A stretch of DNA of 64,000 nt. Source: Sphingomonas sp. CROZ-RG-20F-R02-07. GTDB lineage: Bacteria; Pseudomonadota; Alphaproteobacteria; Sphingomonadales; Sphingomonadaceae. Positions within the stretch are counted from its first letter, which is position 1; every line of letters starts with the position of its first letter. A program made the translations under genes and the position numbers. Positions 27,333 to 35,943 of this stretch are shown in pieces. The stretch spans positions 310,001-374,000 of the forward strand of contig NZ_JAKNQJ010000003.1 in assembly GCF_022662335.1 (NCBI RefSeq), read 5' to 3'. The notes below the pieces were generated by a model that was not told the origin of the DNA, searched no databases, and saw only the letters and a list, made by a program, of their open reading frames with translations.

Positions 27333-28258
27333 GCGAGCACCCCCGTGATCGCCCAAAGGATCAGGCAGGCGCGCGCATGGACCTGGAGCGCGCGGGTGAT
27401 GTCCGCCGCGTTGGCCGTGGTGCGGCCGTCGCCGATCCAGGGCTTGATCCGGGTGACGCCGTCATAGGCGATCGGCCCGGCGAGCCGGAGACCAAGCACG
27501 CCCGCCAGCGCCGCCTCCGGCCAGCCCGCATTGGGCGAGGCGTGGCGGCGCGCGTCGCGGCGCATCGTGGCGAAGCCGCCCCCGCCCGCCACGCACAGCA
27601 CCAGCCCCGCGATCCGCGCCGGCACCCAGTTCGCGCCATCGTCGGTGCGCGCCGAGGCCCAGCCGAACGCCGCGTAGCGCGGCTCGCGGTGGCCGATCAG
27701 GCTGTCCGCGGTGTTGATCGCCTTATACGCCCAGATCCCCGGCAACCCGAGCAGCACCAGCCAGAACAGCGGCGCGACGATGCCGTCGCAAAAGCTTTCG
27801 GCGAGGCTTTCGATCGCCGCCCGCGCGACCCCGGCGGTGTCGAGCCGCGCGGTGTCGCGCCCGACGATCCGGGCGACCGCCCGCCGGCTCGCGAACGGAT
27901 CGCCCGTGGCGAGCGCATCACGCACCGCCCGCACATGCTGGTGAAGGCTGCGCTGCGCGAGCGCCGGGGCGGCCAGCAGCGCCGTGCCGATCCACGCGTA
28001 TCGGCCGAGCCACGCCGCCAGCGCCATCTGCACGCCCCAGCCGATCGCCGCGACCGTGCCGACGAGCAGGACCAGCAGCAGCGTACCAAGTGTTCGCCGC
28101 CGGGCGGTTGAGCGCGCGGGTGCGTTCCACGCGCGCTCCGCCGCATCGATCGCGCGCGCGAAGCCGCCCACGGGATGGCCGATGCGCGCATAGAGCCAGG
28201 CGGGCCAGCCGAACGCCGCATCGATCGCCAGCGCGAGCAGCGCATAAGGCTCAACCAC
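27320..28258 (-). CDS. cbiB: Adenosylcobinamide-phosphate synthase
   Basis: CbiB (P. denitrificans CobD) is an integral membrane protein that attaches aminopropanol phosphate to cobyric acid. The 312-residue protein starts at GTG 28258 with [19 protein letters not shown], as usual. It carries [31 protein letters not shown] and the [22 protein letters not shown] signature near the C-terminus. The GTG overlaps the cobD stop by 8 nt, so cobD-cbiB-cobQ form a coupled minus-strand operon. Confidence 0.92.
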   Translation of the reverse strand: MVEPYALLALAIDAAFGWPAWLYARIGHPVGGFARAIDAAERAWNAPARSTARRRTLGTLLLVLLVGTVAAIGWGVQMALAAWLGRYAWIGTALLAAPALAQRSLHQHVRAVRDALATGDPFASRRAVARIVGRDTARLDTAGVARAAIESLAESFCDGIVAPLFWLVLLGLPGIWAYKAINTADSLIGHREPRYAAFGWASARTDDGANWVPARIAGLVLCVAGGGGFATMRRDARRHASPNAGWPEAALAGVLGLRLAGPIAYDGVTRIKPWIGDGRTTANAADITRALQVHARACLILWAITGVLAWVR

Positions 28259-29270
28259 GAAGCGCCCGATCGAGTCGCGCCAGCCCGGCGGCGTCGCCCG
28301 GCAGGCCGAAGCGGAGATGCGGCGTGTCCGCAAACGGCCGCGTCAGGATCCCCGCCCGCGCGAGCCGGTCGAACAGGGTGGGCAGGTCGCCCCGCGTGAC
28401 GAGGCGGAACAGCGGGCAGGCCCCGACCGGAACCAGCCCATGTTCGATCAGCACCGTATCGAGATCGCGCGCCATGACGGGCAGGCGCGCCCGCGTCGCC
28501 GCGATCCACCCGGCGTCGCGATAGGCGGCGGTGCCGATCGCGATCGCCTGCGCCGAGACCGGCCACGCCCCGAGCCGCGCACGCAACCGGTCGAGCATGG
28601 CGGGCGGCCCACACAGAAAGCCGAGCCGCACGCCCGCCAAGCCGAAGAACTTGCCGAACGAGCGCAGCACCAGCACCGGATCGTCGGCCGCCAGATGCGG
28701 CAGCAGCCCGATCGCGGGATCGGTGTCGGCGAACGCCTCGTCCACCACCAGCCATCCGCCCCGCGCCCCAAGTGCGCGGGCGAGTGCCAGCAGCCGATCG
28801 GGCGCGAGCAATCGGCCATCGGGGTTGTTGGGATTGGCGAGCAGGATCGTGCCACCACGCGAGGCGGTGGCGTCCAGCGCGTCGACGCCGATCGCCACGC
28901 CATCCGCCCAGATCGCGGCATGCGTGCCGTAAGCGGGCGCGACATGCGCATGGGGCGCGGGCAGATCGAGCCCGGCGAGCGCGCGCAACCCCGTCTCGCT
29001 GCCGGGCACCGCCGCAACGCGCTCTGCCGCCACTCCGAACAGGGCTGCCGCCGCGGATTCGAGCGCCGCCAGCGCGGCGGGCGACGGCAGCGCGCCGAGA
29101 TCGACCGGGCCCGCTTCGCCGTCCCAGCGCAGGGGGTTGATCCCGGTCGACAGGTCGAGCCAGGGCCGGGGCGCCGCCGGGAAGCGCGCGGCCGCGATGT
29201 CGAGGCGGCCGCCATGTTCGCTCAAGCCCCGCACCCCACGCCCCTCGACACCGCTTCGATCCGCCGCCAT
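28251..29270 (-). CDS. cobD: Threonine-phosphate decarboxylase (PLP-dependent)
   Basis: A fold-type I PLP enzyme (about 339 residues) that makes aminopropanol phosphate for the nucleotide loop. Motifs: EHGGRLDIAAARFP and LDLSTGINPL at the N-terminus, NPNNPDG for substrate and PLP, WLVVDEAF with the Asp that holds the pyridine ring, and the Schiff-base lysine in RSFGKFFGLAGVRLGF. The start is uncertain: ATG 29270 is used, while GTG 29234 or TTG 29225 would bring the protein closer to the typical beginning. It is divergent from cobU with only about 40 bp between. Confidence 0.88.
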   Translation of the reverse strand: MAADRSGVEGRGVRGLSEHGGRLDIAAARFPAAPRPWLDLSTGINPLRWDGEAGPVDLGALPSPAALAALESAAAALFGVAAERVAAVPGSETGLRALAGLDLPAPHAHVAPAYGTHAAIWADGVAIGVDALDATASRGGTILLANPNNPDGRLLAPDRLLALARALGARGGWLVVDEAFADTDPAIGLLPHLAADDPVLVLRSFGKFFGLAGVRLGFLCGPPAMLDRLRARLGAWPVSAQAIAIGTAAYRDAGWIAATRARLPVMARDLDTVLIEHGLVPVGACPLFRLVTRGDLPTLFDRLARAGILTRPFADTPHLRFGLPGDAAGLARLDRALRG

Positions 29271-29310
29271 CGCCAATCGCACGCGATGCGGCAAGGGCCG
29301 GGAGGAAGCG

Positions 29311-29829
29311 ATGGAGTCGTTCGGGCGAAGCCTGTTCGTGATCGGCGGTGCGCGATCGGGCAAGAGCCGCCACGCACAGCGGCTGGCGGAGGCGTGCGGC
29401 GAGCCCTGCGTCTTCATCGCCACCGCCCAGGCGTTCGACGACGAGATGACCGATCGAATCGCGCGCCACCGCGCCGATCGCGACGACCACTGGCGCACGG
29501 TGGAGGCGCCGATCGACCTGCCGGACGCGATCGGCGAAGCGGGCGCCCGCGGCGGCGTGCTGCTGGTCGATTGCCTGACGCTCTGGGCGTCGAACCTGCT
29601 GCTGGCCGATCGGGATGCGTCCGCCGCCACCGATACGCTGCTCGCCGCGATCGCGGCCACGCCGGCGCGCATCGTCCTCGTCGCCAACGAGGTGGGGCTC
29701 GGCATCGTGCCCGACAACGCGCTCGCCCGCGCCTTTCGCGATTCGGCGGGCATCATCAATCAGCGCGTCGCCGCCGCGGTCGAGCGGGTGGACCTGATCG
29801 TGGCCGGGCTGCCGCTGCGGCTGAAATGA
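29311..29829 (+). CDS. cobU: Adenosylcobinamide kinase / adenosylcobinamide-phosphate guanylyltransferase
   Basis: CobU/CobP (172 residues) phosphorylates adenosylcobinamide and then adds GMP from GTP. It has the P-loop GGARSGKSRHAQ at residues 12-23, the guanylylated-histidine region RHRADRDDHWRTVE, and VANEVGLGIVPDNALAR. GGAGG lies 6 nt before the ATG. It is the only cob gene of this group on the plus strand after cobQ. The kinase allows salvage of external cobinamide. Confidence 0.94.
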   Translation: MESFGRSLFVIGGARSGKSRHAQRLAEACGEPCVFIATAQAFDDEMTDRIARHRADRDDHWRTVEAPIDLPDAIGEAGARGGVLLVDCLTLWASNLLLADRDASAATDTLLAAIAATPARIVLVANEVGLGIVPDNALARAFRDSAGIINQRVAAAVERVDLIVAGLPLRLK

Positions 29830-29844
29830 CCGCGCGGACGCGCG

Positions 29845-30639
29845 TCAGTCGCCGCCCTTTTCGGTGAAATCGATCCGGATGCGCACCCAGGCGCCGACCA
29901 TCGCCTTGCCGCCCACGCGCGGCGGCCGCACGCGGAATTGCCACGCCGCCTCGCGCATCGCCCGCGCCAGCCCCGAGCCGACCGGGGATTCGCCCAGCGA
30001 GCGGCAATTCTCGACATGATAATTCTCGATCGTCCGGCACGCGATCTCGGCCCAACTGCCCATCGGCGCGCCGGAAGGCGGCATATAACCGGCGATCTCG
30101 GCATGGCTCGGCGGGCGAGGATACCAATCCGCATTGTAGAGCCGCTCGCCGCCCGGCCCGGCGCCCGGGCCATAGGTTGAGCCGCTGTCCTTGCCCTGCC
30201 CCTGCCCCGCGCCGTCGCTGTCGCCGCCCGCCAATTGCCGATCCTCGGGATGGGCCGGCAGCTTGGCGACATCGGCGGCCTGGAACAGTTCGCGCCCGCC
30301 GAGCATCGCGGGGAACGCCGATGGCGGCTGGGTGGAAGGCGGCGCGGTCGGCGGCGCGGGCGGCCGCGGCGCGCGGGGGGCAGCGCCGCCGCTCGGCTGC
30401 TTGACCTTCGCGACCCGTGGCACGCGCGGCGACGGGATCGGTGCGGCCTGGGGATCGGGCAGGAGTTGGAACGCGGCCGGGCGCGCATCGGGCTTGCGCG
30501 GGACGACCGCTGTGGGCGTGAGGTGCAGCAGCAGCAGGATGATGAGGATATGCGCCACGATCGTGAGCGCGAACGACACCGCACGCCGCCGCGCGGGCGC
30601 TCGGGTCGAATCCGGCCGAGACGAATAGGTGGCGCGCAT
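29845..30639 (-). CDS. TonB-like energy-transducer protein
   Basis: A 264-residue protein with a short basic N-terminus, one hydrophobic helix (AVSFALTIVAHILIILLLLHL, about residues 20-40), a long Pro/Ala-rich periplasmic stretch, and a C-terminal domain ending WQFRVRPPRVGGKAMVGAWV, which resembles the TonB C-terminal fold. Such proteins span the periplasm and pass proton-motive energy to outer-membrane receptors, with ExbB/ExbD partners not seen here. It is convergent with cobU. A role in corrinoid uptake is possible from position only. Confidence 0.65.
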   Translation of the reverse strand: MRATYSSRPDSTRAPARRRAVSFALTIVAHILIILLLLHLTPTAVVPRKPDARPAAFQLLPDPQAAPIPSPRVPRVAKVKQPSGGAAPRAPRPPAPPTAPPSTQPPSAFPAMLGGRELFQAADVAKLPAHPEDRQLAGGDSDGAGQGQGKDSGSTYGPGAGPGGERLYNADWYPRPPSHAEIAGYMPPSGAPMGSWAEIACRTIENYHVENCRSLGESPVGSGLARAMREAAWQFRVRPPRVGGKAMVGAWVRIRIDFTEKGGD

Positions 30640-30884
30640 CGCGAGCCGCCCTAGGCGGGCCGCCCCGGTGCCGCAACGGCGATGATGCACAGCGGCACAG
30701 CCCACCGGTCGAGTCCGCCGCCCTCGAAACGACAAACAAAACGGGCGGAGAGTTGGGCGGGAGAGACAAGGACCCGCGGAGCGCCACAGCCCTGCGCAAA
30801 GCGTTGTCGTTGCGTGAAGACAACATTGCGATTGACCTGCCCGAAAGGCCCGTTACGGACTTCGATCAAATCAAGGAGCAGGCC

Positions 30885-31382
30885 ATGAACGACGATACCC
30901 CCGATTTGAATGCACTGGAACTGGCGACGGAGTTGACGATTGCTTGGCTCGGCAATCCCAACACCCGGATCTCGGCAGACGAGGTGCCCGCGTTCCTTGG
31001 CCGGATGCACGAGACCGTTGCGGCGCTGCTTGGCACGTCCGATCAGGCGCCGGCGGAAAGCGCACCCACTGAGTATACGCCCGCCGTATCGGTGCGCAAA
31101 TCCTTGGCGTCGCCTGATCACATCATCTCGATGATCGACGGCAAGCCTTACAAGACGTTGCGTCGCCATCTCTCGACCAACGGCATGACGCCCGCCGAAT
31201 ATCGTGAACGCTATGGCCTGAAGCCCGACTATCCGATGGTCGCCGAAAGCTATTCGGAAAGCCGCCGCGCGATGGCCAAGAAGATCGGCCTCGGCCGCAA
31301 GCCCGGCGCGCGCAAGACCGAAGACGCCGCACCTGCGCCCGCGCCCCGCAAGCGCAAGGTGCCCGAGACGACCGCGGAGTAA
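30885..31382 (+). CDS. MucR/Ros family transcriptional regulator with altered zinc site
   Basis: A 165-residue regulator with the MucR core SPDHIISMIDGKPYKTLRRHL, MTPAEYRERYGLKPDYPMVA and AKKIGLGRK, preceded by AAGGAG 7 nt before ATG. Relatives repress or activate exopolysaccharide, motility and cell-cycle genes in alphaproteobacteria. The usual zinc ligands Cys-x2-Asp/Cys...His...His are changed: the cysteine is Ser82 and the second histidine is Asn99, while Asp85 and His95 remain. The fold probably does not depend on zinc. The tail is Lys/Pro/Ala-rich. A 6-bp GTTGTC/GACAAC repeat lies about 65 bp upstream. Confidence 0.85.
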   Translation: MNDDTPDLNALELATELTIAWLGNPNTRISADEVPAFLGRMHETVAALLGTSDQAPAESAPTEYTPAVSVRKSLASPDHIISMIDGKPYKTLRRHLSTNGMTPAEYRERYGLKPDYPMVAESYSESRRAMAKKIGLGRKPGARKTEDAAPAPAPRKRKVPETTAE

Positions 31383-31403
31383 TCGCCCCGTCCGGCACGA
31401 CAC

Positions 31404-31437
31404 AAAGCCCGCGTGCCGCGTGGTGCGCGGGCTTTTT
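31404..31437 (+). terminator. Rho-independent terminator after the mucR-like gene
   Basis: AAAGCCCGCG at 31404-31413 pairs with CGCGGGCTTT at 31426-31435 and is followed by more T residues. It lies 22 bp after the regulator's stop and 20 bp from the end of convergent motB, so it may serve both directions. Confidence 0.88.
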
Positions 31438-31457
31438 GATGAGGCGCGCTTCGGCCG

Positions 31458-32360
31458 CTACTGCCCGAAACTGCCCGCCCGATAGAGCAGCGTGATCGCC
31501 ACGCGGCGGTTGCGCGGATCGCTCGGATCCTTCTCGATCATGGGCTCGCGGTCGGCGACGCCCTCGATCCGGTTGAAGCGCGCTTCCGGGATGCCGCTGG
31601 CGGCGAGCTGGCGGCGCGTGGCCTCGGCGCGACCGCTCGACAGCATCCAGTTGTTCATCGCGCGCGGATCGCCATAGGGCACGCTGTCGGTATGGCCGCG
31701 GATCATGATCGGATTGGTCATCGTCTTGATCGATCCCGCGATCAGCCCGATCAGCGAGGCCGCCCGCGGATCGAGCGCGGTCGTGCCGAGCGCGAACATC
31801 GAATAATCCGCATCGTCGACCAGATCGATCCGCAGCCCGTCCTGCGTGCGCACGAAACGGATATGGTTCGCGAGTTTCGACAGCGTCGCCGAACTGCTGA
31901 TCTGCTCCATCACCTGGCGGCGCATCTGCTCGAAATTCTTGCGATCCTCGTTCGCCAGTGCGCTGCTGCTGCGCGTCAGCCCCTTGTCGGCGGTGCCGGG
32001 CTGCGGGCCGCCGCGCCCGGCATTGGGAACGACGAGTGCGGGCATCATGCCCTGCCCCGTCTTGGGCCCCAGCCGGTTCTTGTCGAGGATCGATTCACCG
32101 CCGAACAGCCCGCTGCCGCCGATGCCGAGCGCATGCGTGTCGAGCACGGTGGGCGCGAAATAGTCGGCAATGCCCTTGCGCTGTTTCTCGGTCGTGGCGC
32201 CGAGCAGCCAGAGCAGCAGGAAAAACGCCATCATCGCGGTCACGAAATCGGCATAGGCCACCTTCCACGCGCCGCCGTGATGGCCGCCATGCCCCTCGAT
32301 ATAGATCTTCTTGACGATGATCTTGGGCGGAACGTTCTGCCCATGGGGCGCGCGCGCCAT
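31458..32360 (-). CDS. motB: Flagellar motor stator protein MotB
   Basis: MotB (300 residues) anchors the stator to peptidoglycan and forms the ion channel with MotA. The single transmembrane helix has the essential aspartate, Asp38, in AYADFVTAMMAFFLLLWLL. The OmpA-like domain in the C-terminal half has IRGHTDSVPYGDPRAMNNWMLSSGRAEATRR, the peptidoglycan-binding pattern. The extra basic N-terminus with a His/Gly-rich stretch is common in proton-type MotB. It follows motA by 1 nt. The last gene of the motAB unit faces the terminator at 31404-31437. Confidence 0.95.
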   Translation of the reverse strand: MARAPHGQNVPPKIIVKKIYIEGHGGHHGGAWKVAYADFVTAMMAFFLLLWLLGATTEKQRKGIADYFAPTVLDTHALGIGGSGLFGGESILDKNRLGPKTGQGMMPALVVPNAGRGGPQPGTADKGLTRSSSALANEDRKNFEQMRRQVMEQISSSATLSKLANHIRFVRTQDGLRIDLVDDADYSMFALGTTALDPRAASLIGLIAGSIKTMTNPIMIRGHTDSVPYGDPRAMNNWMLSSGRAEATRRQLAASGIPEARFNRIEGVADREPMIEKDPSDPRNRRVAITLLYRAGSFGQ

Positions 32361-32361
32361 C

Positions 32362-33225
32362 TCAGCGGCCCCGCAGGCCGTCGAACACCTCGGCGAAGCC
32401 GGGCTGGTTCTTGTGCGCGATCCCCGCGCGCGCCGCCTCGATCACCAGCGGCTGCGGATGGCCGTGAAGCGAGGCGATGATGATCTGCTTGACCACGTCG
32501 TAGATCGCGCCGTCGGCATCGATCACCTGCTTCAGCCGTCCCGCGAGCGGCGAGACGATGCCGTAGGCGAGCAGCACGCCCATGAACGTGCCGACGAGCG
32601 CGGAGCCGATCATGCCGCCCAGCACCGAAGGCGGCTTGTCGATCGAGCCCATCGTCTTCACGATCCCGAGCACCGCCGCCACGATGCCGAGCGCGGGCAG
32701 CGAATCGGCAAGGCTGGACAGCGTGGTGTGCGGCCCCTCCACCTCGTGATGGTGGCTCTTGATCGAATGATCCATCACCTCCTCGACCGCATGCACGTCG
32801 AGCGTGCCGCTCGACACCACGACGAGGCGCAGCGTGTCGGCGATCAGGTTGACGAGCGTATGGTCCTTCAGAAGCTTGGGATATTCCGAGAAAACCGCGG
32901 AGGACTGCGGATCCTCGACATGCGGCTCGACCGCGATCGGCCCCTCGGTGCGCAGCATCTTCATCAGCTTGCTGACGAGGAAGATGACGTCGAGATAATC
33001 CTGCTTCTTGTATTTCGGGCCCTTGAACACCTTGCCGAGGCCGCCGCCCATGGCCTTCAGTTCCTTGCCCGAATTGCCGATGATGAGCGCGCCCGCAGCG
33101 GCACCGCCAATGATGAGCATCTCGTGCGGGATGGCCTCCATGACGGGGCCGAGATTGCCACCGGTGATGGCAAAGCCGCCGAACACCATGGCGAGAAGAA
33201 CGACGAGGCCGATAGCCGGAAACAT
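32362..33225 (-). CDS. motA: Flagellar motor stator protein MotA
   Basis: MotA (287 residues from ATG 33225) has four membrane helices: two near the N-terminus (MFPAIGLVVLLAMVFGGF and MLIIGGAAAGALIIG) and two in the C-terminal half around SLPALGIVAAVLGIVKTMG and GSALVGTFMGVLLAYGIVSPL. The large charged cytoplasmic loop between them contacts FliG. This is the E. coli-length type. An ATG at 33249 is an alternative start. It is separated from flgL by about 108 bp with no clear promoter. Confidence 0.95.
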   Translation of the reverse strand: MFPAIGLVVLLAMVFGGFAITGGNLGPVMEAIPHEMLIIGGAAAGALIIGNSGKELKAMGGGLGKVFKGPKYKKQDYLDVIFLVSKLMKMLRTEGPIAVEPHVEDPQSSAVFSEYPKLLKDHTLVNLIADTLRLVVVSSGTLDVHAVEEVMDHSIKSHHHEVEGPHTTLSSLADSLPALGIVAAVLGIVKTMGSIDKPPSVLGGMIGSALVGTFMGVLLAYGIVSPLAGRLKQVIDADGAIYDVVKQIIIASLHGHPQPLVIEAARAGIAHKNQPGFAEVFDGLRGR

Positions 33226-33332
33226 GGCGGTGACTTTCCCCGAAAGCATCGATCCGAACGGACCGTTTCGGGAACAGCGTTAACCGGAAATCGTAGCCAT
33301 CCGGTTACCAGATGCGCCGTCGGCGCAGCGCC

Positions 33333-34226
33333 TTATTTGAGATAATCGAACAGCGAGAGCTGCGACAGTTTGGTGAAGCTCGCCTGTGTGGCGGACAGCA
33401 CGGTCATCGTCTTCTGCAGATCGGCGATGGCGGACGTCACGTCGACATCCTCGTCCTTCGAGCGGAGCGCGGCGCGATCGGTGTTGGCATTGGTGAGCAG
33501 CGTCTGCTGGAGATCGACCCGCGCCGCGCGCGCGCCGACCGATGCGCGGACCGCCGAAATCTGGTCGTTGCCCGCATTGAGGCTGTCGAGCGCGCTTGAC
33601 ACCGTGCTCGAAACGTCGCCGCCGCCCTGAAGCGCCTTGGCGAGATTGGAGATCACGCTCAGCAGATCGGTGCTGCCCGTCATGAACACGCGCGATGCCG
33701 ATTCATTGGCCTGCACCGACTGGCCCTGCGCGATCGGGATCGCGCTGACATCGGTGGTCGCATAGGAAAAGCTGCCGTCGCTGTTCGCGGTCACCGCGGG
33801 CGTGCCGCTGGCGGTGCCGAACAGCGGCTGGCCGCGGACGTCCTTGGTGTTGGCAAGGCCGGTCAGCGAAGTGACGATCGAGCTCAGTTCGTTGCCGATG
33901 ATCGAACGGGTCGAATCGCTCTGCGTGCCGTTGGCGGCCTGCGTCGTCAGCTCGATCGCGCGTTGCACCTGCGTGGCGATCGACGACAGCGTCCCGTCGG
34001 TCTGTTCCAATTGCGACGAGGCGAGCGTGATGTTGGTCTGATACACCGCGGCCGCGGCATCCTGCTGGTCGAACTGCGCGATCTGCTGCGACAGCACCGC
34101 ATCGTCCGACGGGCTCTGGATCTTCTTGCCCGTCGAGATCTGCGTCTGGAGCAGCGTGGCATGATCGTTGAGCGCCGACATCCGCTTGGCCGCGGTATCG
34201 TAGAACATGCTGCTGGAGATCTGCAT
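33333..34226 (-). CDS. flgL: Flagellar hook-associated protein 3 (hook-filament junction)
   Basis: FlgL (297 residues) joins the hook to the filament. The N-terminal flagellin-like coiled helix reads MQISSSMFYDTAAKRMSALN and continues with QISTGKKIQSPSDDAVLSQQIA. The C-terminal helix has LQKTMTVLSATQASFTKLSQ, the matching arm of the coiled coil. The centre is variable. It is the last gene of the flgB-flgL run, 6 nt after flgK. Confidence 0.93.
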   Translation of the reverse strand: MQISSSMFYDTAAKRMSALNDHATLLQTQISTGKKIQSPSDDAVLSQQIAQFDQQDAAAAVYQTNITLASSQLEQTDGTLSSIATQVQRAIELTTQAANGTQSDSTRSIIGNELSSIVTSLTGLANTKDVRGQPLFGTASGTPAVTANSDGSFSYATTDVSAIPIAQGQSVQANESASRVFMTGSTDLLSVISNLAKALQGGGDVSSTVSSALDSLNAGNDQISAVRASVGARAARVDLQQTLLTNANTDRAALRSKDEDVDVTSAIADLQKTMTVLSATQASFTKLSQLSLFDYLK

Positions 34227-34232
34227 CGTGCC

Positions 34233-35576
34233 CTACTTGATTTCGAGGATCGTGGAGAAGGTATCGCGCGCGACCTGGATCACGCGGCTGGAGGCGGAAT
34301 AGGCCTGCTGGAAGCGCATCAGGTCGACCGCTTCGGAATCGAGGCTGGTGCCGGTCGAGTTGGCAAGCGCGGTCGCCGCCCCGTCGCGGATCGCGGTCTG
34401 CGCATCCGAAATGGTCGCTTTCTGCGTGATCGCCGTTGCGGTGTTGGTGATGAGATCGGTCGTGTTCGATTCGAACCCGCCGGTCATGCGCGCGCCCTGG
34501 AGCGCATCAAGATTGCCCGCGTTGCGCACGCCCGCGCCGCGCGTGGCCGCCGCGATCCCGCGGCCGTCCGTCATCGCCACCGTGATGTCGGTGGCGTCGG
34601 CGCCGGTCGCGAAGATCGGCTGTCCGGCGGTGCCGTTGAGATCGTCGCCCTGCGCCTGGACTGTGTTGACCGAGGTCGTGAAGCCGCTCGCGATCGTGTT
34701 GAGCGCCGTGCGGGCGGCGGCGATCTTCTGCGCGCCGTCGACGATCCCCGCCATCGCGCCGCCCTCGGTGGCCAGCGGCGTGTTGGCGCCGGCATAGCTG
34801 ACCGTGAAGCCGACCGAGCCATCGGCGGCACGCGCATAGCCGACCGCGCCCGATTGGGTGTTGGACACGAACGGCGTGCCGTTCGCCCCGCCCAGCTTCA
34901 CCGTCACGCGGCCGAGCGAATCGGCCTTCGCATCGACGCTGGCAAGCGCGCTCATCTGGCCGAGCACGGAATCGCGCTGGTCGGCGAGCTGCGCCGCCGC
35001 CGAGGTGCCGGGCTGGGTGCGGCCGAGCCCGTCGTTGATCCGCACGAGCGAGGCGCCGAGCGACGTGAGCGTCTGCGCCGCTTCGCCACCGCTGGTGTCG
35101 AGGTCGGTCTGGATCTGGTCGAACGCATTCCCGGTCGCGGTGAACGCGGCAGCGGTCGAGGTCGCCGTGCCGAGCATGTTGGCGCGCAGCGAGGTGGAGG
35201 ACGGATCCGCCGACAGGCTGCTGGCCGAGGAGTAGAAGGCAGTGATGCGCGACGTGAGATTGTTGCCCGTCAACGCGGACTGGATCTGCGTCAGCCAGGT
35301 GGAGGCGGTGGTGGTGCGCGCGAGATCGGCGCTGGCCGAGCGCAAAGCTGCCGTCGCATAGGTGTCGGTCGATCGCGCGATGCTGCCGACCGCGACGCCG
35401 CTTCCGGCATCGGCCTTGATCGCCACCGTGCCCGAGACGCCGGCGATCTCGGTCAGCGCGACCGAACGGCGCGAATAGCCGGTGACGCCCGAATTGGCGA
35501 TGTTCTCGCCAACGGTCGACAGCGCGGTCTGATACGCGCGGACGCCCGAGGCGCCAATGGAGAGCAAGTCGCTCAT
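34233..35576 (-). CDS. flgK: Flagellar hook-associated protein 1
   Basis: FlgK (447 residues) is the first hook-filament junction protein. The N-terminus LLSIGASGVRAYQTALSTVGENIANSGVTGYSRR carries the rod/hook motif (ENIAN). The C-terminal end, DLMRFQQAYSASSRVIQVARDTFSTILEI, is the conserved helix of FlgK. The middle is rich in Ala, Thr and Ser. It lies about 58 bp after flgJ, and the sequence between shows no promoter. Confidence 0.94.
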   Translation of the reverse strand: MSDLLSIGASGVRAYQTALSTVGENIANSGVTGYSRRSVALTEIAGVSGTVAIKADAGSGVAVGSIARSTDTYATAALRSASADLARTTTASTWLTQIQSALTGNNLTSRITAFYSSASSLSADPSSTSLRANMLGTATSTAAAFTATGNAFDQIQTDLDTSGGEAAQTLTSLGASLVRINDGLGRTQPGTSAAAQLADQRDSVLGQMSALASVDAKADSLGRVTVKLGGANGTPFVSNTQSGAVGYARAADGSVGFTVSYAGANTPLATEGGAMAGIVDGAQKIAAARTALNTIASGFTTSVNTVQAQGDDLNGTAGQPIFATGADATDITVAMTDGRGIAAATRGAGVRNAGNLDALQGARMTGGFESNTTDLITNTATAITQKATISDAQTAIRDGAATALANSTGTSLDSEAVDLMRFQQAYSASSRVIQVARDTFSTILEIK

Positions 35577-35634
35577 GGGGAGCGGTCTGCCGCGCCCGGG
35601 TTAATATCTGATTGCGATTTCACGAAAAAGTCGA

Positions 35635-35943
35635 TCATTGGCCGGCGGACTTCTTCAGGAATTCGGTCATCGCCTTGCCGATCCCGATCGGGGCGTGTTC
35701 GGCCATGCTCTGCGCGAGGCGCGCATCCTGCATCTCGGTGAAGGTGTCGATCGCCTTCGAATCGAACAGCGGATCGGCCAGCTTCGTCTGGCGCATCGCC
35801 TTCAGCATCATGCCGTCGAACACCGCCTCGAACTTCTGGCCCGCCGCCTTAAGATTGGCGGCCGACTTCAACCGGCTGGTGTCGGTGGCGATGCCGGTCG
35901 TCGGCGCGGCCGCCGCCGCCGGAGGCGTGACGATGTCGGTCAC
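35635..35943 (-). CDS. flgJ: Rod-binding protein, FlgJ N-terminal domain only
   Basis: A 102-residue protein matching the N-terminal, rod-capping half of FlgJ: AAGQKFEAVFDGMMLKAMRQTKLADPLFDSKAIDTFTEMQDARLAQSMAEHAPIGIGKA in outline (residues 34-92). The muramidase half present in enteric FlgJ is missing. A separate lytic transglycosylase gene at 44836-45693 probably supplies that activity, as SltF does in other alphaproteobacteria. The start overlaps the flgI stop (ATGA). Confidence 0.9.
   Translation of the reverse strand: MTDIVTPPAAAAAPTTGIATDTSRLKSAANLKAAGQKFEAVFDGMMLKAMRQTKLADPLFDSKAIDTFTEMQDARLAQSMAEHAPIGIGKAMTEFLKKSAGQ

Noticed and set aside
30753..30884. Upstream extension of the mucR-like gene from a TTG
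   Set aside because: The residues do not resemble MucR proteins, and AAGGAG directly precedes ATG 30885.
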